This document shows positions 57,671 through 64,000 of a stretch of DNA of 64,000 bases, in pieces (within the stretch, counting starts at the first letter, position 1; every line of letters starts with the position of its first letter). Both the position numbers and the translations under genes were made by a program. The DNA comes from Romanomermis culicivorax (Eukaryota; Nematoda; Enoplea; Mermithida; Mermithidae), in the NCBI GenBank assembly GCA_963922205.1, contig CAWUHX010000120.1, forward strand, positions 744,001 to 808,000, written 5' to 3'. The notes below the pieces were generated by a model. The model saw nothing but the letters and a program-made list of their open reading frames with translations, did no database searches and was not told the origin of the DNA.

Positions 57671-59288
57671 ACTACATACGTATCCAGATTCAGGTAGTAA
57701 TAATCTATTATACAGGTATCGTGATTATGCAGGCCTTCTAATTCATGCGTCTTTAAATGATTCTGTTGAAGTGTTTAACAGATGTATTAAATCTGCTGTG
57801 TAAAGCTGCACAAGTTCAGCAATTTAGATTACTAAGGCAATCTACATAATGAAATCTTCAATGGTGAAAAGAGCAAAAACTTCATCCTCCTTCAAGTCTA
57901 ATCTATACTGCGAGTAAAAAATCTGCATTTTCATGACATAAATTCATGTGATGCAGCATCACTGTTGCTGAAATTTGAATGAGAGGCTATGAGACTGGAA
58001 ACTGTTCTAACCTCAGCTTTAAAATAACAGATTTTGCTGGAGCCAAAAACTGAAGCAAAAAATCCTAAATTGCCTAGAAATTCCACTGGCGACATCTTTG
58101 TGATTAGTCAGAGTTAAAAACTATGAACTACATTTAATTTATCTTTCATTTTGGCGTGAAACGCCCGGAAATTTTTTGGAGTATTATACTCTAGGACGCT
58201 GGTAAATGTCTTCAAGACTTATTTCATGGCTAAGGTTAAATTTTCAAGTCTAGAATGATGTTCTGACTTGAACAACGAGATGATACTTTCATCAGCTAAC
58301 CAGCTAGAAAATCGACTTGAAGCAAATGATGTTTAATAAATTGCATACCAGAACAGAATGTAGAAATCATATTGAATGGCAAGTGCGACTCAAAAATCAA
58401 ACTAGTGACCAAAAATTTAGATTCTTCAAATTTTGATTTTGGTTAAATACCAAGATGAAGATCATAGATTAAAATAGCAAAAATCATAGACTAAATGTTG
58501 GGTACCCTGTTGATGGCAAATCGCATGGGGAAATTGCCATGCAAATCGAAGAAATGGATGACCAGCAGCACAGGCATTTGCATAGAAGTGGAGCGCCAAA
58601 GAAAGACCTAAAATGATAGTGAAAATCATTGTTCACTGTAATCGTATTTTTTATAATATTCTTGTTATTTTGCTGGCGTCCATAAAAGTTTTCCCAGCAC
58701 TTCAACTTTATTTTGCATATTACCAACTGTGGTTTATCCACATTCTTTTTAGTATTTCGTCGGAAATATTGTTAAGTCTATTCAAAAAGTTACGACTGGA
58801 GCACCAAACCAAATGAAGTCATCTGGAAATTCGCCTGAGACGAATCTATGCGTGATCTGGCCCTGATTTTTTTAAATTGTGTACATATCTCGCGCGTGTA
58901 GGTACTTATTTTAAATTAAATATGTAATATTTTGTAATATTTATTGCGTTTAAATATTATCTGTAATTATTTTGTAAATTTTTCATATTTATCTCAGGCT
59001 TTGGGAAAAATTCTTCGGAATTTTAGACCAAAGTGACAACCCAAAATAATTTTGGCATTTTTCCGAAAAATATAATTTTCAAATTTTTCATTTTTCTAAA
59101 ATCAAATAGTAGCTGCCCCGCTTATCTGAATTCTAAACTTCCATCAAAAGGAAGAAGTAAAACATTCCCTGAACCGCGGTAAAAAGGAAATTAGCAGAAC
59201 TGCTAGATTAAACTTTTTCAGCGTTTAAAATTTTTAAAATTTTACAAATTTATTATTCGAAAAGAAAAACGTTTCAAAGCGAAAAGAA
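57671..59288. other. Intergenic, nothing firm
   Basis: AT-rich. One degenerate hairpin (TTGGCGTGAAACGCCCGGAAA near 58153). It should include the promoter of the gene starting at 59289, but no motif can be assigned. Confidence 0.4.
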
Positions 59289-59409
59289 ATGGGAAAAGGC
59301 GCGCGGAACTGCCAACAAGCTCCGATGCACGAGTGGTTGCACACAGAGCCCCACGTTGAATTCAGCAGACCCCAGCACCGGCAAGACAACCGGTTTTTCT
59401 TTATTGATG
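59289..59409 (+). CDS. Exonuclease gene exon 1
   Basis: ATG at 59289; encodes MGKGARNCQQAPMHEWLHTE and on to RFFFIDG. Donor gtaagt, phase 1. No signal peptide or recognised motif. The start is the first ATG in the open frame and gives a codon split that fits exon 2. Confidence 0.6.
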
Positions 59410-59453
59410 GTAAGTTTTGAACTTAATTTTTATCAAACTTTTGGAAACCGCAG

Positions 59454-59507
59454 GTAATGCCCAGAAGTCACTGGAAGACCAGCTTGGTGCCCCAAAGGGC
59501 AGACAAG
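59454..59507 (+). CDS. Exonuclease gene exon 2
   Basis: A 54-bp exon reading NAQKSLEDQLGAPKGRQ. Acceptor gaaaccgcag after a 44-nt intron; donor gttaga. The leftover G plus AT of the next exon gives Asp, followed by YNVKRVMRIHELDQWF. Confidence 0.55.
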
Positions 59508-60088
59508 GTTAGAACTTAGAGGGAACGAAAAATGGGAGTACCGAGATTCGGAAGCTCAAAGCCAATCAAGGAATTTCCAATCTTGGAAATATACCTGATA
59601 CCACCAAGAGCTAGACGATTCAAGAGAAACCTAGAACCTTGGGTTCAGCCCGTTCAAAGTTTTATCATCAAAATTTATCAAAAATTAATCATTTTCAAAT
59701 CAAACTATATCACTTTTTCGATATCTAAATCATTAAAGATTATCAATCTCGAGCACTATAAAAATTGTAAATACAGCGCCATAAATGGAGCATAGTTGGT
59801 CGCTCAAGCAGCTGGTCAGAGATTGATGTCCAATCAAGTGGTGGACAATCGGATCAGGTCTACCCTCCCCAACATATAGAGGTAGCAAGGGTAAGATTTG
59901 GTAAGGTGTTAGTTGCCTACCAGCTCAATGTTTGTATATCAGTGGCTCACCTAACAACCCTGCACTAAATTTATTTTCTGTGAAACTTAACCCGCTTAAT
60001 GTTGTGGTGCTGGTGTAGTACAGACCCTAGAAATATGCTGAAAAAAGGGGAATAATCACAGAAATTAATAGTATCTTTTAATATTTAG

Positions 60089-60492
60089 ATTATAACGTCA
60101 AAAGGGTCATGAGAATTCATGAACTGGACCAGTGGTTTAAAGCCACATTTGGATACTGGCCGGCTAATCCCAAGGAACCTCGAATGGTAGACATCGGGAA
60201 AGTCAGCCAAGTACTCCACTTTATCCAAGAAGTATCAATCTTCAGAGGACAACCAGTTTGTGGATTCGATGTAGAAAAAGTCCATCAGGATAAAGTCGCC
60301 GCCTTCTTCAAAACGAGAGAGGTTGACAATCTGATGGGAGAACAATTTGCCTGCTACGTAAGCTTCGCGCTCACCAAGGGTCAAATGTACGTTATTGATA
60401 CGACAACCTTGATGCTCAAGGAATGGACAAGCCTCCACGACTTCCTCAATTCCGACATGCTGTTTGCCGGATATTTGGTACTGGAGGACTTG
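60089..60492 (+). CDS. Exonuclease gene exon 3 (ExoI and ExoII motifs)
   Basis: Encodes LDQWFKATFGYWPANPKEPR, then the ExoI motif CGFDVE (Asp codon 60268, Glu codon 60274) and the ExoII-like AGYLVLEDL with Asp at 60487, as in RNase D/WRN-type 3'-5' exonucleases. An insertion between them (KVHQDKVAAFFKTREVDNLM) replaces the usual short beta-hairpin. Donor gtaagt directly after the ExoII motif. Confidence 0.65.
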
Positions 60493-60534
60493 GTAAGTAT
60501 TTATAACGTATGTGGTTTAGGGTGAGATAATAAG
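60493..60534 (+). other. 42-nt intron, multiple of three
   Basis: GTAAGT...TAAG with in-frame stops (TGA 60523, then TAATAAG). Removing it joins AGYLVLEDL to [12 protein letters not shown] in the same frame. An acceptor at CAG 60539 would break the frame. Confidence 0.6.
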
Positions 60535-61389
60535 GACAGGGACAAAACTGTCCCCTTAAGGGAATATCTTAGGAAGACCAAAGGTTGCTACTTTGATTTA
60601 GACCATTTTGCCTTGACCATGGTAGGGGTTAACCTGGAGAAAAAGTGTTTTCAAACAGGTATTTGTCCCGAAACCTTTCGGTTAAAGGGATTGTTCACGG
60701 AATTTTATCTAATAGACGTGGGCCCTTATCAATATGATTTTCCACTAAAGGCGAACCATGATCGGTTTGCCAAGAAAGGAATATTGCTGGAAGAGCTTAG
60801 GTATGCAGGTCTAGATGCATATTATTTGTTATTGGTTATGTTTGCCGCGATTCACTATGGCATGGCCGATCAACTGCTAATGCAAATGCAGATTTTCGAT
60901 CATGACAAGGTTGATCCCAAACAGATCAATACCCTTGCCTTATATTTTTATCAACAATATCTAATGATACCAGGCAATGTGAACAGAGAAATGGGGCTAG
61001 GCACCCCAGTAATGGAAACCGATCAGGTACAGCCTAATATGGTGTACCATATGATGAAATGTGAAATGTACAACTGTTGGGCAGTACAAATGCAGGGAAA
61101 TAACACAGGTTATTATACCGCACCTACGGAGTGTAACCCCGTTCGTCCTCAGGGAGTTCAGTTGCTGAGTGGCTTTTATCCCTTACTCCCGAGAGATAGT
61201 AAACCAGTGAAGGACGATGGGTACACTGAAGATAGTGATCCCGACAAAATCCAGGACATTCAAATACCAGACTGGGTTAATATCGCCAAAGATATCCTGG
61301 AAAATCTCAAATCAGGTGGATCCTACTGGGATTTAGATGGTAAGATCTCTTTGATGCTTTACGAAAACACTAAGCTATACTGGCAATAA
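60535..61389 (+). CDS. Exonuclease gene exon 4, first segment (ExoIII motif)
   Basis: Reads [18 protein letters not shown], then [20 protein letters not shown], the ExoIII Tyr-x3-Asp motif (Tyr 60802, Asp 60814). All four metal-binding acids and the Tyr of a DEDDy enzyme are therefore present. After the fold comes about 170 residues of unknown type ([20 protein letters not shown]). Ends at an in-frame TAA (61387), beyond which the same frame reads on. Confidence 0.65.
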   Translation, partial: DRDKTVPLREYLRKTKGCYFDLDHFALTMVGVNLEKKCFQTGICPETFRLKGLFTEFYLIDVGPYQYDFPLKANHDRFAKKGILLEELRYAGLDAYYLLLVMFAAIHYGMADQLLMQMQIFDHDKVDPKQINTLALYFYQQYLMIPGNVNREMGLGTPVMETDQVQPNMVYHMMKCEMYNCWAVQMQGNNTGYYTAPTECNPVRPQGVQLLSGFYPLLPRDSKPVKDDGYTEDSDPDKIQDIQIPDWVNIAKDILENLKSGGSYWDLDGKISLMLYENTKLYWQ

Positions 61390-62127
61390 GCCGGGAAGCC
61401 CGATGATATTCCACAGGAAGTGTTTTCGTCTAATAACCATTACCCAGTGGGTATAGAAGGCCATAGGCAAGCCTATAAGACGAATTTTTATATGCCAAAT
61501 TTGACCAAAATATCCAGCATGTTAGATGAGCGAAACTTTCCGGAGTTAGAGGTCATCTGTAAATTCATGCCATTGGCCTATCATTTGGCATGGCCTCATT
61601 CAAGAGCGGAGTGTGATTATGAAACTAGCGCACTGCTAAATTATAACTTTTTAAATAGTTATACTAGGGAAGGCCAGAAGATGATAAAGTGCATGTCCTG
61701 GAAGTCAGGCGACCGCCTGGCTTATTATTTAGAATTAGCAGCGACGTTACGGCTGTCGGAACCCCGTTTTCCATCCAAGAAAGGGGTATACGCCTGGCAA
61801 AATCGGTTTGGATTCGTCCTGCTACAGTTTAGAGAAGCCAAAGATATTTTGCAAATCGGCAATGACAAATCATTACTAAAGGACGAAGCATACAAGGTGA
61901 ATCCTTACTTTTATGTAACTGTTTACTATGTAGGCTTCGAGACTTTCACACCGGGATTGCGGTATCCGATGACGGAAGATGCACAGTTGACCGATTACCC
62001 AACAACTTACGCACCGCAAAACCCGCTCAAACTCAGACCAGAATTCGTCAGCAAAAGCTTCCGGGAGAGAAAAATTGCTTCAGAAATGCCTGGGTATAAG
62101 CTAACTTATACCCCAGCCCATGAGTAA
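61390..62127 (+). pseudogene. Exonuclease gene middle domain, unknown fold
   Basis: Same frame as before the [50 protein letters not shown]-like helices and [18 protein letters not shown]. No family recognised. Terminates at TAA 62125. The sequence then continues in another frame ([20 protein letters not shown]), so one base has been lost or gained near 62120-62127. Confidence 0.6.
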
Positions 62128-64000
62128 ATCGTCCCTTTACTTCCCAAACGGCACAAGCCGGAGGGTTGGGACAGGTTAAAACGCAGCCGCAAGCGCCAGC
62201 GCCAGTGGTCAAAGCAAAACAACCAGCTTTGGACGCTGATGCTACGCAGGCAGCTGTAATAGTAGTCGTGGTGCCGCCGCCAACGCAACCAGCGGTGGCA
62301 CAGCCCACTCAGGTAACTCAGGTAAAGCAGCTGGCCGAGCCTGAGCCAGAAGTCATCACCATTATGCAATCGGTACCTCTGGCACCAGCTGTTTTGCCAG
62401 CTAAAGTAAAGCAACTTTTGCCGAAGATACGAAATTCAGACTCTGAGTCTAGTTCAGAGGAGGATGTTGAAGAAGAGGAAGAAGAAGGTGAGATTCTGGA
62501 GTCTGAGGGCCAGACATCGGAGAACAAAGACGCGATGGAGGTCAAAACTCAGAAATAGGCTGTTGAGGAGGAAAAGATCCAGACTCAAATAGATGAAGCA
62601 GTGTCTAAAATGTCGGGAATCAACGTCAGACTGGAAAAGATGCAAGAAGCATCCCAGGAGATACCTGTAAAAGCTAGGGATCCTAAGGATCATGATGAAC
62701 AAGCGAAGCATGAGGCCCTACAGGCCAAAATACAGGAACAAAGAAGGCTGACGCAGCAGGAATTCCTGTGTCAGATGGCACTTCAAAGGAAGCTGAAGGA
62801 GCAGGCTTTAGCTGATCACAGCTCAGATTCAGCCATTGCAGCGACAGAGCTGATGAAAAGGGGAAAAATAACTCAGGAAGAAATCCCTGGAGTATATTCC
62901 CCAGAGAAAGTTCAGCAGATGTTAGCTGAAGGTATGTTGGAAAAATTTATCCCACATTTGGCCAGAGAAAAGGTAAAGCGTAGGAAAAGGCTAGGTAAGG
63001 CCAAAGCATGCAGACTTGCAGCTCAAGGTCAGCAGCAACAAGGAGCATCTGCCACCGGTTCTGAAAAGGACACTTACAATATGGCCGAGGAAACTACGAC
63101 CACAGAATATTCGACAAGTTGAAAGTTGAGAACCGAGACTACTAAAAGTCAAACAATGTCAGAGACTGCCAAGAGTCAAACGCGAATGGAGACCTCCAAA
63201 AGCCAGACAAAATTGGATAGGTCAACAGCGTCCACTGCATGGTACACTCAGATGCGAACGGTATCAAAAACCGGCAGAGAGGTTAGTACGGCATCTGGTA
63301 AATCCAAGTCCATTCCCACCAGCTATACCGCAAAAAGTAGTAAACCTGCGGGAAGCGTGTTGGTAAAGCCCGATCTTGAATCCGAGGAGAAGTTGATCAA
63401 GAAGGTCAAACTGAATGTGGTGGTTAAAAAACCCGAAAGGGAGCCACAGCAGTTTGTCACTCCTGGTCAATTGGCAGAAACTCTGATTGATTATTGGGAG
63501 TGGCAACGAGAACAAAGGCGCCTAATTGGGCCGATCTCATTCAAAAATCCAGAGGTCGCCAATTATTTTGCCTTTGACTGCCAAGAACGGCCTATTATTT
63601 ATAGAATGGTCAATGATGCCATGGCCCAGATTCATGAAAATTATCGCCAACAATTCAAAATGCAGGGCAGATTCATGTTTGACAGAGAACGCGTCTCCGA
63701 GGAAATTTTGGGAGTGGATTATTTCAGTTCTTATTCTCAGATGGCTTCAGGACTATGATGCTTCAGACGTCTTTACCGCCATTAGGTACGTGACCTTAAT
63801 GATATTTTTACAGTTGGACTTCGGGCAATTGGTAGGTGGTATGCCCAGGCGTGTTTGTTTGGGAATAGACAACTGGTCGTCGAGGCCCGGGGAAACCGCG
63901 TAGACGAGGTCTACATTGCAGCCTTTAACCAGTACATCTTTATGGGCTCGCAGAGGTTAAACCAGATGGGTGTTAAAAGGAAGGCACCAGGCGATGACAG
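62128..64000 (+). pseudogene. Exonuclease gene C-terminal region, unknown
   Basis: Pro/Ala/Gln-rich segment ([20 protein letters not shown]), acidic run ([20 protein letters not shown]), charged helical stretch (EEKIQTQIDEAVSKM, REKVKRRKRLGKAKACRLAA), degenerate repeats of K-S-Q-T with about a 7-residue period (63141-63215), and a globular C-terminal part ([40 protein letters not shown]). Stops at 62556, 63120, 63756 and 63774. Open at the window edge. Confidence 0.6.

Larger units (their letters stand above)
59289..64000 (+). pseudogene. Exonuclease-domain gene of unknown family, disrupted, runs off window
   Basis: Spliced locus: exons 59289-59409, 59454-59507, 60089-60492, 60535 to the window end, with matching phases (intron sizes 44, 581 and 42 nt). 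Domains in order: a DEDDy 3'-5' exonuclease (about residues 60-270); a large region I do not recognise; a Pro/Ala/Gln linker; an acidic tract ([11 protein letters not shown]); a Lys/Glu coiled-coil-like region; tandem AKSQT/SKSQT repeats; and a C-terminal domain ([19 protein letters not shown]). Disruptions after exon 4 begins: TAA 61387, a frameshift near 62125, TAG 62556, TGA 63120, TGA 63756 and TAG 63774. Translation continues sensibly in frame across each stop, so this was one long protein of about 1,300 or more residues. It is more GC-rich than its surroundings. Likely a decayed member of a multi-copy family; sequencing error cannot be excluded. Confidence 0.72.

Noticed and set aside
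61387-63776. Stop-codon reassignment
   Set aside because: TAA, TAG and TGA all occur in the frame, while BTBD7 and the DIRS genes use them as normal terminators.

Overview
The window is nuclear DNA of an invertebrate animal: AT-rich, intron-bearing, and packed with nested transposons. The only strongly identified host gene is an ortholog of BTBD7 (two BTB domains plus a BACK domain), on the + strand from about 14.09 to 45.27 kb. I reconstruct 13 coding exons with consistent splice phases, giving about 981 residues. The organism cannot be named from this window. An interstitial TTAGGC-like array (the nematode telomere hexamer) and two very short introns (42-44 nt) hint at a nematode, but the evidence is weak.

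Layout. 1-14 kb is repeat-rich flank: a foldback with a TTAGGC-like core, several MITEs, hAT-type elements with perfect 8-bp target duplications, and a TA-flanked element. 14-45 kb is BTBD7. Its exons total only 2.9 kb; introns 3 (10.3 kb) and 11 (11.2 kb) hold nested hAT elements, MITEs and a decayed L1/Tx1-type LINE. 46.3-52.9 kb holds a 5.28-kb DIRS-type tyrosine-recombinase retrotransposon on the - strand (gag, RT, RNase H, YR ORFs) with near-identical split direct repeats, inside a pair of inverted minisatellites. 53-58 kb has hairpin elements and a GATCCGGATC satellite. From 59.3 kb to the window end is a second spliced + strand locus. It starts with a complete-looking DEDDy 3'-5' exonuclease domain and continues into domains I do not recognise, with five in-frame stops and one frameshift; it is probably a pseudogene copy of an unfamiliar gene family.

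How it fits together. BTBD7 is a host gene inflated by transposons. Target-site duplications show insertion order directly: LINE, then MITE-B in it, then a hAT in the MITE. The DIRS element looks young and nearly intact. The 59-64 kb locus and the DIRS RT/RNase H junction (slippery heptamer beside a duplicated segment) are the least conventional parts.
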